Part shown: piece after piece, positions 16,998-27,761 of the stretch
Position numbering within the stretch: position 1 is the stretch's first letter
Layout: the number at the start of each line of letters is the position of its first letter
DNA from: an uncultured Algimonas sp.
Lineage (GTDB): Bacteria; Pseudomonadota; Alphaproteobacteria; Caulobacterales; Maricaulaceae
Direction: 5' to 3'
DNA length: 64,000 nt
NCBI RefSeq assembly: GCF_947498175.1
Contig: NZ_CANMJB010000004.1
Location: forward strand, 1-64,000
Program-made: the position numbers and the translations under genes
Notes under the pieces: generated by a model
The model's input: the letters and a program-made list of their open reading frames with translations, nothing else
Databases searched by the model: none
What the model was told of the DNA's origin: nothing

Positions 16998-17453
16998 ATG
17001 GACAAGACGATGGAACAGGACGCCGCCGAAGCCGGCTCCGTGCCTCCGGGGCTTCCGAGCCTGTTCGAGCAGCGCACCAAGGACGTCATCGTCCGGGTCG
17101 AACCCGAATATCTCGCCGAGCAGAGCAGCCCGTCCGACGGGCGCTTCATCTGGGCCTATACGGTTGAAATCGACAACCAGTCCGACGACGATCTGCGCGT
17201 GACGGGGCGCTATTGGCATATCGCCGACAGCCGCGGCCAGGTGCAGGAAGTGCGCGGCCAGGGCGTGGTCGGCGAGAAGCCGGTCGTGCGCGCGGGCGAA
17301 CAGTTCCGCTACACCTCCGGCGCGCCGCTATCGGCCCCGTCCGGCATGATGAGCGGTTCCTACCGCGTGGAATCCGATGCGGGCGACGCCTACGACATCG
17401 ACATCCCCGTTTTCGTGCTGGACAGCCCCTTCGAAGGGACGATGTTCAACTAG
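16998..17453 (+). CDS. apaG: ApaG/DUF525 family protein
   Basis: A 151-residue single-domain protein. Signatures include VRVEPEYL, IWAYTVEIDNQS, LTGRYWHI-like (VTGRYWHIAD), GQGVVGEKPVVRAGE, and the glycine-rich YTSGAPLSAPSGMMSGSY. The family folds as an FNIII-like sandwich and is linked genetically to cobalt resistance and magnesium efflux, though the molecular function is unsettled. The first 20 residues are an acidic extension; a start at the internal Met5 (17010) is equally possible. Next gene on the strand is rlmN, 184 bases on. Confidence 0.9.
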   Translation: MDKTMEQDAAEAGSVPPGLPSLFEQRTKDVIVRVEPEYLAEQSSPSDGRFIWAYTVEIDNQSDDDLRVTGRYWHIADSRGQVQEVRGQGVVGEKPVVRAGEQFRYTSGAPLSAPSGMMSGSYRVESDAGDAYDIDIPVFVLDSPFEGTMFN

Positions 17454-17637
17454 CTGCAGACTTTCAGGCCCCAAGCCGAGGGCGGTTTTCCCGGGTCGGC
17501 ATCTTACGTTCCGGCTGACGGCCGGGCTTTCTCCGTCTTCCTGTTCCGCCATACGCTTCCCGCCCGATCGGCGAGGGAACGCGCTTCTGTGAGCCCGCCT
17601 TCCGTTCACGGTGCTTTGCGCCTATATCGCCTCCACC

Positions 17638-18840
17638 ATGCCCACCACGCTTCTCGATACCAAGGCCGCGACGCCGCTCGCCGGACGCACGGCGGATGGC
17701 CGCGTGCGCCTGCCGGGGCTGAGTCGCGCCGAGATCGCCGCGCACCTCGCCGAGATGGGCGTCGAGGCGAAAAAAGTGCGCATGCGCGCCAATCAGATCT
17801 TCAACTGGGTCTATCATTGGGGCGTGACCGATTTCGCGGCGATGACCAACATCGCCAAGGGATTCCGGGCCGATCTGGAAGCCCATTTCACGCTGGCGCG
17901 GCCCGGAGTGATCGAACGCCAGGTCAGCCGCGACGGCACGCGCAAATACCTCATCCGCATGGCGCCGGGCATCGAAGTGGAATCCGTCTTCATCCCGGAC
18001 GTGTCGCGCAGCGGGGCGCTGTGCGTCAGCTCTCAGGTCGGCTGCACCCTGACCTGCACTTTCTGCCATACCGGCACGCAGAGGCTGGTCCGCAACCTCA
18101 CGCCGGCCGAGATCGTGCTGCAGGTCATGGCTTGCCGCGACGATCTGGGCGAATGGCCGGCGGCCAAGGGGCGCGAAGGGACCGACGTGACCGAATGGCG
18201 GCATGGTGGCGACCGCAAGCTCGTCAACATCGTCTTCATGGGCATGGGCGAACCGCTCTACAACACCGATAACGTCATCGAGTCGATCGACCTGATCAGC
18301 GACGACCAGGGCCTGTCCATCGGGCGCCGCCGCATCACGGTCAGCACATCCGGCGTCGTGCCCGACATCGCCAAGGTCGGCGCCGCCAATCCGATGCTCG
18401 CCATTTCGCTGCACGCGGCGGATGACGAGACGCGCACCCGGATCATGCCGATCAACAAGAAATATCCGCTGGACGACCTGCTGCAGGCGTGCCGCGACTA
18501 TCCCGGCCTGTCCAACGCCCGCCGCATCACGTTCGAATATGTCATGCTCAAGGGCGTCAACGACACGCCGCAACATGCGCGCAACCTGATCACCAAGCTG
18601 CAGGGCATTCCGGCCAAGGTGAACCTGATCCCGTTCAATCCCTGGCCCGGTTCTCCTTACGAATGTTCCGACATGGACGTCATCGAGGACTTCGCCCGCC
18701 GCCTGAAAAAGGCCGGCCTCGCCGCCCCGGTCCGCAAGACCCGCGGCGAGGACATCATGGCGGCGTGCGGGCAGCTGAAATCCGAAAGCGAAAAGCAGCG
18801 GGCGAGCGTGTTGCGCAAGGCGGCCAAGGCTGCACCCTGA
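17638..18840 (+). CDS. rlmN: Dual-specificity 23S rRNA/tRNA adenine-C2 methyltransferase RlmN
   Basis: A 400-residue radical SAM enzyme that methylates C2 of A2503 in 23S rRNA and A37 in some tRNAs. The cluster motif is CTLTCTFC (Cys136, Cys140, Cys143), followed by [12 protein letters not shown], the GMGEPL motif, and the C-terminal MAACGQL whose cysteine carries the methyl intermediate. The ATG at 17638 is preferred over an in-frame GTG at 17611, which lacks a ribosome site. The stop codon is the first of three tandem 14-bp repeats at the gene's end. Confidence 0.93.
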   Translation: MPTTLLDTKAATPLAGRTADGRVRLPGLSRAEIAAHLAEMGVEAKKVRMRANQIFNWVYHWGVTDFAAMTNIAKGFRADLEAHFTLARPGVIERQVSRDGTRKYLIRMAPGIEVESVFIPDVSRSGALCVSSQVGCTLTCTFCHTGTQRLVRNLTPAEIVLQVMACRDDLGEWPAAKGREGTDVTEWRHGGDRKLVNIVFMGMGEPLYNTDNVIESIDLISDDQGLSIGRRRITVSTSGVVPDIAKVGAANPMLAISLHAADDETRTRIMPINKKYPLDDLLQACRDYPGLSNARRITFEYVMLKGVNDTPQHARNLITKLQGIPAKVNLIPFNPWPGSPYECSDMDVIEDFARRLKKAGLAAPVRKTRGEDIMAACGQLKSESEKQRASVLRKAAKAAP

Positions 18841-18874
18841 CCGCCGCGCCCTGACCGCCGCGCCCTGACCGCCC
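18833..18874 (+). repeat. Three tandem 14-bp repeats across the rlmN stop codon
   Basis: Units at 18833-18846, 18847-18860 and 18861-18874 share the core CCCTGACCGCC. The first contains the rlmN TGA stop. Because the unit is 14 bp, each extra copy shifts the frame. A partial fourth copy (CGCCCC) follows. It looks like a local replication-slippage expansion. Confidence 0.8.
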
Positions 18875-18895
18875 CGCCCCCTAATTGCCCTGTCC

Positions 18896-19324
18896 CTAAT
18901 CGTTCCGTTCAACGCGGCGCACGCTGCGGATGATCGCCGCATGGTCGCGGCATTCCGCCTCGGTTGGCACGATGGCCCCTGCGGATGTCGCGCGCAGAGT
19001 GAGCGCCAGCGTGAGGCCGTTGAGCGAAAACCACCAGTCGGTCCGGCTGTCGTCCCGGTCGTAACCGCCCACGCGCAAGCCCGGCAGGCCGCCCGCATCG
19101 AACTCCGTGGCGCGATTTCCGGCGTCGAAGGCCTCCCGGCTGAGATCGTGCAGCCCCCGCACCGCGTCCAGCGCCGCAGTCATTTCGAAACGGCCGAGCC
19201 CGATCCGCCACACCGTGCCGACGCGCATGTTGGAGAAAAGCGGGCTGGGTGCGGCGACTTCGGCCTTCACCTGGGCCTGATCGGGCAGGTCGAGTTCAAA
19301 CCAGGCGAGTTCGAGCGTGAACAC
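18896..19324 (-). CDS. Hypothetical protein
   Basis: A 142-residue protein with no recognised domain. It has no signal peptide or membrane segment. It is rich in Trp, Leu and charged residues, with repeated short strands (LELAWFELDL, VGTVWRIGLG, DWWFSLNGLTLALTL) suggesting a beta-rich fold. It starts 4 bases after the TPR-protein stop, so the two are almost certainly one operon and probably translationally coupled. Function unknown. Confidence 0.6.
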   Translation of the reverse strand: MFTLELAWFELDLPDQAQVKAEVAAPSPLFSNMRVGTVWRIGLGRFEMTAALDAVRGLHDLSREAFDAGNRATEFDAGGLPGLRVGGYDRDDSRTDWWFSLNGLTLALTLRATSAGAIVPTEAECRDHAAIIRSVRRVERND

Positions 19325-19328
19325 CGGG

Positions 19329-20087
19329 CTACTCTTCCACTTCTTCCGTATTGAGCAGGCCGCGCGAGACTACGCGCAAGGCCTGCGGATCGTCGATGAC
19401 GGCGAGCAGGCGCAGCAGGCGGGCGCGCGTCTCGGCTTCCGTCGCCCCGTCCGGCGCGGTCGCCGCGATCCGGCGCAGCAGCGCTTCGGCACGCGGCAGC
19501 AAGGCGGGGTCTTCCAGCACGATCAGCGAGAAGGCGTAATTGCCCATCACGACGATGTCGTCGGGCCGGGCCGCTACGGCCGCATCGTAATGGCCCATCC
19601 CCTCTTCCAGCGACGCGCCGAACCGTCCGTCGCCCGCGCCCCGAACGATGCCCAGATGCCAGGCGCCGTAGAGCGCATCGGCGCGCCCGTCGTCCGGCGC
19701 GGCGCGCTCGAACGCCGCGATGGCGTCATGCGTCTTGCCGACCAGCCCGTGCATCACGATGCCCAGCGGACTGCTCGACCGGGTGCGGAAGCCCATGTGC
19801 AGCGCGTGCAGGAACAGGCTTTCCGCATTGTCGGGATCGCGGGCCAGGGCGGCTTCCGTCAGGTCGAGCGCGTCCTTGGCGTGGTCCTTGGGGTCGTCGA
19901 TCTTCAGCAGCATAATCTCCGCCGCCATGGCTTCGGCGGCGAGGTTGAGCCCCGCGACCGTATCGGCCTCCAGCGCCACTGTCCGCGCATCCGCATAGGC
20001 CCCTTGGTCGATCAACGCCCGCGCCGACTCGGACGCTTGGGCGGGCAGCGGCAGAAGCAGGGCGAGAAGGACGAGCAGACGGGTCAT
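19329..20087 (-). CDS. Exported TPR-like repeat protein
   Basis: A 252-residue protein with a signal peptide (MTRLLVLLALLLPLPAQAS) and alpha-helical repeats of the tetratricopeptide type, for example ALDLTEAALARDPDNAESLFLHALHM and MGHYDAAVAARPDDIVVMGNYAF. It is expected in the periplasm, where TPRs scaffold protein complexes. No partner is known; the small hypothetical gene directly downstream is the best candidate. Repeat boundaries are approximate. Confidence 0.72.
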   Translation of the reverse strand: MTRLLVLLALLLPLPAQASESARALIDQGAYADARTVALEADTVAGLNLAAEAMAAEIMLLKIDDPKDHAKDALDLTEAALARDPDNAESLFLHALHMGFRTRSSSPLGIVMHGLVGKTHDAIAAFERAAPDDGRADALYGAWHLGIVRGAGDGRFGASLEEGMGHYDAAVAARPDDIVVMGNYAFSLIVLEDPALLPRAEALLRRIAATAPDGATEAETRARLLRLLAVIDDPQALRVVSRGLLNTEEVEE

Positions 20088-20179
20088 GGCGGTCCTGTAT
20101 CACATCCCATTGCGACAGGCATGAAGGGCGTACATCAATGACCGTCCCCGGCACTCATTGAACCTGCGCTCGGATCGAC

Positions 20180-20259
20180 CGGATTTGGGAGTCTCCATCC
20201 TCAGCAGCTGCGTCCTAGGATGAAGCTCCCCCCGGAATAAAGGCCGGGGACCAAATCCG
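20180..20259. repeat. Structured intergenic palindromic element
   Basis: An outer stem (CGGATTTGG at 20180-20188 with CCAAATCCG at 20251-20259) encloses two inner hairpins: CATCCT/AGGATG (20196-20222) and CCCCGG/CCGGGG (20230-20249). The three stems together make a cloverleaf-like fold. It lies between the lysK stop and the start of the TPR gene. It is probably a dispersed palindromic repeat or a processed-RNA element; it lacks tRNA features. Confidence 0.55.
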
Positions 20260-20276
20260 CAGGCAGGATCCGTCCC

Positions 20277-21890
20277 TTATTCCAACCGCGCCTCGATCAT
20301 GTCCGCCGTTTCGTGCGGACCATAGATCGCCACGAAGGACCCAAAGCGCGGGCCCTGGCTCTGGCCCATCGTGACTTCGTAGATGGCGGTGAACCAGTCG
20401 CGCAGATTCTCGAAATCATGGTCCTTGCCGATCGTGAAGGTCAGAGTCTGCAGCGCTTCGCCGTCCTTGACCGCAGACGGATCGACGGCGCGCAGGCGGG
20501 TCGCCAGATCGGCCAGCGCCGCGCGCTCCGCATCCGTCGGATCGCGATACGCCTTGGTCGGGGCGACGAAATCCTGGTAATAGCGCACCGCATAATCGCA
20601 CAGCCGGTCCATTTCCGGGTTGGCGTCCGGCGTCGCGTCAGGCGCATAGCGCGTGATGAACCCCCACAGAATGTCCTTGGACGAGGCGTTCGCCGCACTG
20701 ACCAGATTGAGCAGCAACTGATAGGAGAGCGGCGGCACATAGTCCGGCGGTTGCCCGGAATGGATATGCCAGACCGGATTGTTCAGCCGCGCCTTCTCGT
20801 CCTGATCCGCATAGGCGGCCAGATGCTGATAATATTCATCGACCATCTTCGGGATCACATCGAAATAGAGACGCTTGGCCACGCGCGGGCGCAGAAACTG
20901 GAACAGGGACAGCGATTCGGCGGGGGCGTAGGTCAGCCAGTCCTCGACCGAAATGCCGTTGCCCTTGGTCTTGGAAATCTTCTCGCCGCGTTCGTCGAGA
21001 AACAGCTCATAGACATATTGCACGGGCGGCTCGCCGCCCAGGATGCGGCAGATCTTGGAATAGATCGGCGCATTGTCCTGATGGTCTTTGCCGAACATTT
21101 CGAAATCCACGCCCAAAGCCGCCCAGCGCATCCCGAAATCCGGCTTCCATTGCAGCTTGGCGTTACCGCCCGTCACGGACTGGGTCACTTCGGTCCCGTC
21201 TTCATCATCGAACGTGACCGTTCCGGCCTTTGCGTCGACGGCTTTCATCGGCACATAGAGGACGCGGCCCGTCGTCGGGCTGATCGGCAGGATCGGCGAA
21301 TAGGTGGCGCGCCGCTCCTCGCCCAATGTCGGCAGCATGACCGCCATGATCGCGTCGAACTGTTCCAGCGTCCTGATCAGCCACGGATCGAACGCGCCGC
21401 TTTTATACAGCGCCGTCGCGCTGCGAAATTTATAGTCGAACCCAAACCCGTCGAGGAAGCTCTGCAGGCGGGCATTCATATTGTCGCCGAAACTGTCATG
21501 CGTGCCGAACGGGTCGGGCACGCGCGTCAGCGGTTGCTGCAGATAGGGCTCCAGCGCAACGGGGTCGGGCACGGTGCCCGGGATCTTGCGCATCCCGTCC
21601 ATGTCGTCGGACACGCACAATATCGTCGTGTCGATCTGCCCGCCCGTCATGGCGACGAAGGCATGGCGCACCATCGTCGTCCGCACCACTTCGCCGAACG
21701 TCCCGATATGCGGCAGGCCGCTGGGTCCGTAGCCGGTTTCGAACGTGACGGGACCGTCGCGCTTTATTCCGCGCTTGCCCTCGATGAACAGCCGCTTGAG
21801 AATGTTGCGCGCTTCCTCGATGGGCCAGGCCTTGGACTTGGCGAAGGCGGGGTCAAGGTCCTTGAGGTCGATATTTTCGGGGTCGATCAT
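20277..21890 (-). CDS. lysK: Lysyl-tRNA synthetase, class I (archaeal type)
   Basis: A 537-residue class I synthetase that charges tRNA-Lys. The nucleotide-binding motifs are HIGT (in [11 protein letters not shown]) and KISKTKGNG, the KMSKS equivalent. Most bacteria use an unrelated class II LysRS, while class I is characteristic of archaea, spirochaetes and many alphaproteobacteria, so this supports the taxonomic placement. The ATG at 21890 begins the family N-terminus; the upstream extension is not conserved. Confidence 0.92.
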   Translation of the reverse strand: MIDPENIDLKDLDPAFAKSKAWPIEEARNILKRLFIEGKRGIKRDGPVTFETGYGPSGLPHIGTFGEVVRTTMVRHAFVAMTGGQIDTTILCVSDDMDGMRKIPGTVPDPVALEPYLQQPLTRVPDPFGTHDSFGDNMNARLQSFLDGFGFDYKFRSATALYKSGAFDPWLIRTLEQFDAIMAVMLPTLGEERRATYSPILPISPTTGRVLYVPMKAVDAKAGTVTFDDEDGTEVTQSVTGGNAKLQWKPDFGMRWAALGVDFEMFGKDHQDNAPIYSKICRILGGEPPVQYVYELFLDERGEKISKTKGNGISVEDWLTYAPAESLSLFQFLRPRVAKRLYFDVIPKMVDEYYQHLAAYADQDEKARLNNPVWHIHSGQPPDYVPPLSYQLLLNLVSAANASSKDILWGFITRYAPDATPDANPEMDRLCDYAVRYYQDFVAPTKAYRDPTDAERAALADLATRLRAVDPSAVKDGEALQTLTFTIGKDHDFENLRDWFTAIYEVTMGQSQGPRFGSFVAIYGPHETADMIEARLE

Positions 21891-22049
21891 GGGGCGGGCG
21901 CTTACGGGGTTGGCGGGGGGTTGTATAGCGTTGTGGCGGGGGACGTGGCGGTGACGGTCTGCTTTCATGCCTCCAAACCCCTCCCGCAGACTTGGTCGGC
22001 GGGTCCATGACAGTGCCGTTTCGGCTGACCTTCAGGGTTGGGCCATGGG

Positions 22050-22070
22050 CTCGCCGGTCAAGCCGGCGAG
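22050..22070. repeat. REP-like palindrome between maeB and lysK
   Basis: CTCGCCGG (22050-22057) and CCGGCGAG (22063-22070) form a perfect 8-bp stem around TCAAG, followed by AGTGG. The CCGG-TCAAG-CCGG core resembles the common proteobacterial intergenic palindrome. It lies in the 312-bp gap between the maeB stop and the lysK start, could also act as a maeB terminator, and no gene is seen in that gap. Confidence 0.6.
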
Positions 22071-22202
22071 AGTGGATGATTGTGAGGGTGTTGCTCTCTA
22101 TCTGTCGTCCGCCCAGCCGATGGCGAGAGCAGATTGGGCCTGCGCCGAGAGCATCCTTCTTCGCGCGCTTTAGCTCCGCACGCGTGAAGCAAATCCGTGG
22201 GG

Positions 22203-24500
22203 CTAGACGGTTTCGTGCCCCGGCGCATAAGCCGCCAAGGTCGCCATCTGCAAAATCTCCGATGCCGCCGCACCGAGCGAGCAGATTTGCACCGGTTTTT
22301 CCAACCCCGTCAGGAACGGCCCCAGCACGGTGGCGCCGCCGACGGCGTCGAGCAGCTTGGTCGAGATCGACGCCGAATGGATGGCCGGCATGACCAGCAC
22401 ATTGGCCGCGTCGGTCAGGCGCGAGAACGGATAGGTGAGCTGGTGCATCGGGTCGAGCGCGACGTCGGCCGCCATGTCGCCTTCATATTCGAAATCGACC
22501 TGGCGGTTGTCGAGGATGTTGACCGCCTCGCGCACCTTCATCATCCGTTCGCCGACCGGATTGCCGAAGGTCGAATAGGACAGCATCGCCACACGCGGCT
22601 CGAACCCGAAAGTGGCCGCGAAATTGGCGGTGGTTTCGGCGATGTCGGCCAGATCCTCGGCGGTCGGCAACTCGGTGATGTTGGTGTCGGCGATGAACAG
22701 CGTGCGCTGCTTGTTGACCACGACCGACACGCCCATCGTGCGTTCGCGCCGCCGGTGGGACAGCACCAGCCGCACATCGCGCAGCACGACGTCGTAGCTG
22801 CGCGTCACGCCGCTGACCATGCCGTCGGCGAGGCCGTGATGCATCAGCAGGGCCGAGAAGACGTTCCGGTCGTTATTGACCAGCCGTTGCGCGTCCCGGC
22901 GCAGGAAGCCGCGCCGCTGCAGCCGCGAATAGAGATATTCCGTGAATTCCGCATTGCGGTCGAACAGGCGGGCGTTGAGGACGCTCAGGCTCTCGGGGTT
23001 CTCGATGCCCAGCAATTTCATATTGTCGTAGATCGGCTTGTCCCGGCCGATCAGGATCGCCTTGCCCAGTCCGCGCTGCTGGAAGGCCTGGGCGGCGCGG
23101 ATGACGGCGGGTTCTTCGCCTTCCGCGAAGACGATGGTCTTGGGCTCCTCGACCACGGCGGCGGTGATGCCTTGCAGGATGGCGGCGGTCGGATCCTGGC
23201 GCCGGGCGAGCGACCGCTTGTAGGCGTCCATGTCCTCGATGGGCTTGCGGGCCTGTCCGGTGTCCATCGCGGCCTGGGCCACATAGGGCGGAATGTCGGA
23301 AATCAGGCGCGGATCGAACGGGGCCGGAATGATGTAGTCGGGTCCGTACTTCGGGCGGTTGCCGTGATAGGCGGCGGCGACTTCCTCGGGCACGTCCTGG
23401 CGGGCGAGATCGGCCAGCGCGTGGGCGCAGGCGAGCTTCATTTCGTCGTTGACGTTGCGGGCCCGCACGTCGAGCGCGCCCCTGAAGATATAGGGAAAAC
23501 CGAGGACGTTGTTGACCTGGTTGGGATAGTCGGACCGGCCCGTCGCGATGATGGCGTCGTCGCGGACCGACTTGATGATTTCCGGCGTCACTTCCGGATC
23601 CGGGTTGGCCATGGCGAAGATGATCGGATTGGGCGCCATGGACGCGATCATGTCGGCATCGACGATGCCCGCGACCGACAGGCCGAGAAAGACATCCGCG
23701 CCCTCCATCGCCTCGGCCAGGGTGCGCTTGTCGGTCTCCACCGCGTGCGGCGCTTTCCACTGGTCCATATAGACGGTGCGCCCCTGGTAGATCACGCCCT
23801 TGCTGTCCAGAACCAGGCAATTGTCGTCGCGCACGCCAAGGGACTTGATGAGGTTCAGCACGGACAGGCCCGCCGCACCCGCGCCCGATAGCACCACCTT
23901 CATGTCCTCGAATTTGCGGCCTGTCAGATGCGCGGCGTTGATGAGGCCGGCCGTCGCGATGATGGCCGTGCCGTGCTGGTCGTCGTGAAAAACGGGGATA
24001 TCGACGAGGTCGCGCAGTTCCTGTTCGATGATGAAACATTCAGGCGAGCCGATGTCTTCGAGGTTGATGCCGCCGAAGGAGTTGCCGATGCGCTTGATGC
24101 ATTCGATGAAGGCCTGGGCGTCCTCCTCCTCGACCTCGATGTCGAAACTGTCGATGTCGGCGAAGCGTTTGAACAGGACGGATTTGCCCTCCATGACGGG
24201 TTTGGAAGCAGCGGCGCCCAGATTACCGAGGCCCAGAATGGCCGTTCCGTTGGAGATGACGGCGACCGTGTTGCCCTTGGACGTGTAGTCGTAGACCGTG
24301 TCCGGATCGGCGGCGATGGCTTCGACGGGGATCGCCACGCCGGGGGAGTAGGCGAGGCTCAGGTCGCGCTGCGTCGCCATCGGCTTGGTCGGCAGCATGG
24401 AGATCTTGCCGGGCGTCGGCTCGGCGTGGAAGCGCAAGGCCTGTTCGTCGGTGATGTAGGGCTTTTTGGGCGGGCGGGGGGTGAGTTTCTTGGAAGCCAT
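22203..24500 (-). CDS. maeB: NADP-dependent malic enzyme with phosphotransacetylase-like domain
   Basis: A 765-residue bifunctional-type enzyme that decarboxylates malate to pyruvate with reduction of NADP. Residues about 1-430 are the malic enzyme. They show YSPGVA, the NGTAILGLGNLG nucleotide motif, the metal-site DDQHGTA and VLSGAGAAG. Residues about 440-765 are a phosphate acetyltransferase-like domain, usually inactive as an enzyme and thought to mediate allosteric control by acetyl-CoA. The ATG at 24500 matches the family start (MASKKLTPRPPKKP). The 5' region carries repeats (24527-24661). Confidence 0.92.
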   Translation of the reverse strand: MASKKLTPRPPKKPYITDEQALRFHAEPTPGKISMLPTKPMATQRDLSLAYSPGVAIPVEAIAADPDTVYDYTSKGNTVAVISNGTAILGLGNLGAAASKPVMEGKSVLFKRFADIDSFDIEVEEEDAQAFIECIKRIGNSFGGINLEDIGSPECFIIEQELRDLVDIPVFHDDQHGTAIIATAGLINAAHLTGRKFEDMKVVLSGAGAAGLSVLNLIKSLGVRDDNCLVLDSKGVIYQGRTVYMDQWKAPHAVETDKRTLAEAMEGADVFLGLSVAGIVDADMIASMAPNPIIFAMANPDPEVTPEIIKSVRDDAIIATGRSDYPNQVNNVLGFPYIFRGALDVRARNVNDEMKLACAHALADLARQDVPEEVAAAYHGNRPKYGPDYIIPAPFDPRLISDIPPYVAQAAMDTGQARKPIEDMDAYKRSLARRQDPTAAILQGITAAVVEEPKTIVFAEGEEPAVIRAAQAFQQRGLGKAILIGRDKPIYDNMKLLGIENPESLSVLNARLFDRNAEFTEYLYSRLQRRGFLRRDAQRLVNNDRNVFSALLMHHGLADGMVSGVTRSYDVVLRDVRLVLSHRRRERTMGVSVVVNKQRTLFIADTNITELPTAEDLADIAETTANFAATFGFEPRVAMLSYSTFGNPVGERMMKVREAVNILDNRQVDFEYEGDMAADVALDPMHQLTYPFSRLTDAANVLVMPAIHSASISTKLLDAVGGATVLGPFLTGLEKPVQICSLGAAASEILQMATLAAYAPGHETV

Positions 24501-25290
<790 letters not shown>

Positions 25291-25360
25291 GCACAGGCTC
25301 CCAGCCTAGACTGAAATACCCAGATCGAAACCAAACCGACTTCCCAGGACGACGATACCC

Positions 25361-26782
25361 ATGGCCGATAAACCCATCACCCAGGACGATGTGCTCAAGA
25401 CGATCAAGGACGAGGAGATCGGCTTCGTCGATCTGCGCTTCACCGATCCGAAGGGCAAGATGCAGCATGTCACCTTCCATGCCAGCATGGTGGACGAAGA
25501 CCTGTTCGCCGACGGCACCATGTTCGACGGCAGTTCCATTGCCGGCTGGAAGAGCATCAACGAGTCCGACATGGTGCTGATGCCCGATCCATCGACCGCC
25601 AAGATGGACCCGTTCTACCAGCAGGACACGATGGCCATCTTCTGCGACATATTGGAGCCCGACGACGCTTCCGCCTATAATCGCGACCCGCGCGGCACGG
25701 CCAAGGCGGCGGAAAACTACATGCGATCCGCCAATGTCGGCGACGAGGTCTATTTCGGCCCCGAAGCCGAATTCTTCGTCTTCGACGATGTGCGCTGGAC
25801 CACGGACCAGAACCGCACAGGCTACGAGTTTGATTCCACGGAAGGTCCCTACAATACGGGCACGATGTATACGGGCGGGAACATGGGACACCGGCCGGGA
25901 CCCAAGGGCGGCTACTTCCCCGTCCCGCCCGTGGACAGCCAGCAGGACATGCGTTCCGAAATGCTCGCCATCATGGCCGAGCTCGGCCTGCGCCCTGAAA
26001 AGCATCACCACGAGGTCGCGCCGTCCCAGCATGAACTCGGCATGAAGTTCGACACGCTGGTCAACATGGCCGACAGCATGCAGCTCTACAAATACATCGT
26101 GCACAATGTCGCTCACGCCTATGGCAAGAGCGCGACCTTCATGCCCAAGCCGGTCCACGGCGACAACGGCACCGGCATGCATGTGCACATGTCGATCTGG
26201 AAGGACGAACAGCCGCTCTTCGCCGGCGACGGCTATGCCGGTCTGTCCGATTCTTGCCTCCATTATATCGGCGGCGTCATCAAGCATGCCAAGGCGATCA
26301 ATGCCTTCGCCAACGCGTCCACTAACTCCTACAAGCGCCTGGTGCCGGGGTTCGAAGCCCCCGTTATGCTGGCCTACTCCAGCCGCAACCGTTCCGCCTC
26401 GATCCGGATTCCGTGGACGGCCAGCCGCAACGGCAAGCGCCTCGAAGCGCGCTTCCCCGACCCGGCGGGCAATCCGTACCTGACCTACACGGCGCTGCTG
26501 ATGGCGGGTCTGGACGGGATCAAGAACAAGATCCATCCAGGCGATCCGATGGACATGGACCTGTACGAACTGTCGGCCGAAGAGGCCAAGGACATCCCGC
26601 AAGTCTGCGGCAGCTTGCGCGAGGCGCTGGAAGCTCTCGACGGCGACCGGTCCTTCCTGACGGCGGGCGGCGTGTTCGACGACGACCAGATCGACGCCTA
26701 TATCGAGATGAAGATGGAAGAGGTCCACCGCCTCGCCATGCATCCGCATCCGGTGGAGTTCGACATGTATTACAAGTGCTAG
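25361..26782 (+). CDS. glnA: Glutamine synthetase, type I
   Basis: A 473-residue dodecameric ligase making glutamine from glutamate, ammonia and ATP. Conserved sites are the Asp50-type latch ([10 protein letters not shown]), metal ligands in [34 protein letters not shown], and the adenylylation loop [13 protein letters not shown] near residue 400, so covalent control by AMP is expected. It is co-transcribed with glnB. Two hairpins follow the stop. Confidence 0.95.
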   Translation: MADKPITQDDVLKTIKDEEIGFVDLRFTDPKGKMQHVTFHASMVDEDLFADGTMFDGSSIAGWKSINESDMVLMPDPSTAKMDPFYQQDTMAIFCDILEPDDASAYNRDPRGTAKAAENYMRSANVGDEVYFGPEAEFFVFDDVRWTTDQNRTGYEFDSTEGPYNTGTMYTGGNMGHRPGPKGGYFPVPPVDSQQDMRSEMLAIMAELGLRPEKHHHEVAPSQHELGMKFDTLVNMADSMQLYKYIVHNVAHAYGKSATFMPKPVHGDNGTGMHVHMSIWKDEQPLFAGDGYAGLSDSCLHYIGGVIKHAKAINAFANASTNSYKRLVPGFEAPVMLAYSSRNRSASIRIPWTASRNGKRLEARFPDPAGNPYLTYTALLMAGLDGIKNKIHPGDPMDMDLYELSAEEAKDIPQVCGSLREALEALDGDRSFLTAGGVFDDDQIDAYIEMKMEEVHRLAMHPHPVEFDMYYKC

Positions 26783-26828
26783 CCACGCGGATTGGCTTCA
26801 CCAAAGGTGTCTTTGGGCCGTGAAGCGG

Positions 26829-26852
26829 AGCGGGATGGGATCCAATCCCGCC
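26829..26852 (+). terminator. Hairpin after glnA
   Basis: GCGGGAT (26830-26836) pairs with ATCCCGC (26845-26851) around an 8-base loop, 48 bases after the glnA stop. It has no T-run, so it is probably an attenuating or RNA-protecting hairpin before the stronger terminator at 26904. Confidence 0.45.
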
Positions 26853-26903
26853 CACAGGGCGACTGTCCCCAAGGCTAATAAGGAACGCCCCGGCGCAAGC
26901 CTC

Positions 26904-26934
26904 AAAAGCCGCTTCCACCCGGAGCGGCTTTCTC
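26904..26934 (+). terminator. Probable rho-independent terminator
   Basis: AAAGCCGCT (26905-26913) and AGCGGCTTT (26923-26931) form a 9-bp stem with a 9-base loop ending in TTTCT. It follows glnA by about 120 bases and is symmetric, so it may work in both directions. Confidence 0.7.
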
Positions 26935-27012
26935 ATGCCCGCACACCTCCCCCAAAATTGATTTGCGCTGTCCCCGCGCCTGCGCCAGTCTTCGCCACGA
27001 GGAGACTTGCCC

Positions 27013-27486
27013 ATGCGCCTAACCGTCCTGACCTGCCTCGCCGCGCTCGGCATGAATGCCTGCATGACCGTTCCCGCAGTCGAGAGTCCGCAAGTTGCAG
27101 AGCTCGCCGCCATACCCGGTGCAACCCCCGGTATGGTCGCCGCCGCGCAGGCCACGACGCTCTACCAGGGTCAACAGGCGCAGTTGCGCGATATCCGCAA
27201 CGCCGAAGCCCGCGTCGACCTAGCCCGCGCCCGTCTGGACTTCGACACGGTTCGCAACCGCGCCTCTGACGATGGCGAGGTGCGCGAATTCCTCGATGCA
27301 CGACGCTCCCTGCGGCGCCTGCGCAATGTCTACGGCCCCACGAATACGGGCCGCCGCGACTTCCACTTCAATCCGTTCGGCTACGGTCGTCATTGGCCGC
27401 GCCGCGATGGATGGCTTGGTCAATATTCCAATGGACGCGACAATGACGAATTTTCGCCTGTACACGGCGACATGCCGACACTGTGA
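27013..27486 (+). CDS. Small putative lipoprotein
   Basis: A 157-residue protein with a short lipoprotein-type signal (MRLTVLTCLAALGMNAC, Cys17). A helical, Ala/Arg-rich middle (about residues 45-110, with RNAEARVDLARARLDF) looks like a coiled coil. The C-terminus is rich in Arg, Tyr, Asn and aromatic residues. The ATG at 27013 is preceded by GGAGA; an earlier TTG is unlikely. No family recognised. It marks the end of the GC-rich housekeeping block; the sequence after it becomes AT-rich. Confidence 0.6.
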   Translation: MRLTVLTCLAALGMNACMTVPAVESPQVAELAAIPGATPGMVAAAQATTLYQGQQAQLRDIRNAEARVDLARARLDFDTVRNRASDDGEVREFLDARRSLRRLRNVYGPTNTGRRDFHFNPFGYGRHWPRRDGWLGQYSNGRDNDEFSPVHGDMPTL

Positions 27487-27677
27487 CACGGTGAGACAGT
27501 TTGGGGCCAATCTAGTAAGTGGTTTCCCATACGGTCGACTTATTAGCTTATCGGATTTGAACCAAAAGTCAGGGCTGTCGTCCGTGGTTCCAGATGATGA
27601 AAAGCGATAGAACGGCCATGCCATTCGAGTATGGATGCTTTATAAGGATCGGGATTTGGCATTCTCAAGGTGCACAC

Positions 27678-27707
27678 TTGAAAATTGTCCCTCACTATGA
27701 TTATACT
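27678..27707 (+). promoter_or_regulatory. Sigma-70-like promoter of the double-glycine peptide gene
   Basis: TTGAAA (27678-27683) and TATACT (27702-27707), separated by 18 bases, each match five of six consensus positions. Transcription would begin near 27714. Confidence 0.6.
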
Positions 27708-27715
27708 TTAAGATA

Positions 27716-27753
27716 GGTGGAATGTCTGGTCCACCGAAATCATGATCAAGGAG
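27716..27753 (+). promoter_or_regulatory. 5' hairpin and strong ribosome-binding site
   Basis: GGTGGA (27716-27721) pairs with TCCACC (27730-27735) right at the expected 5' end of the transcript, a position where hairpins stabilise mRNA. A consensus AAGGAG site (27748-27753) follows, 8 bases before the ATG at 27762. Confidence 0.55.
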
Positions 27754-27761
27754 ATCTTCTT

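Noticed and set aside
16876-17202. 108-codon frame overlapping apaG
   Set aside because: Out of frame with apaG, Arg-rich composition typical of a shifted GC frame, no homology.
20313-22010. 565-codon open frame opposite lysK
   Set aside because: Antisense shadow of the class I lysyl-tRNA synthetase.
21967-22173. 68-codon frame between lysK and maeB
   Set aside because: Crosses the REP-like palindrome, lacks a ribosome site and has no recognisable sequence.
22197-23891. 564-codon open frame opposite maeB
   Set aside because: Antisense shadow of the malic enzyme; no domain, no ribosome site.
27553-27563. GGATTTGAACC, whose complement looks like a tRNA T-loop
   Set aside because: The surrounding sequence does not fold into T-, anticodon and acceptor stems; no CCA or tRNA body.
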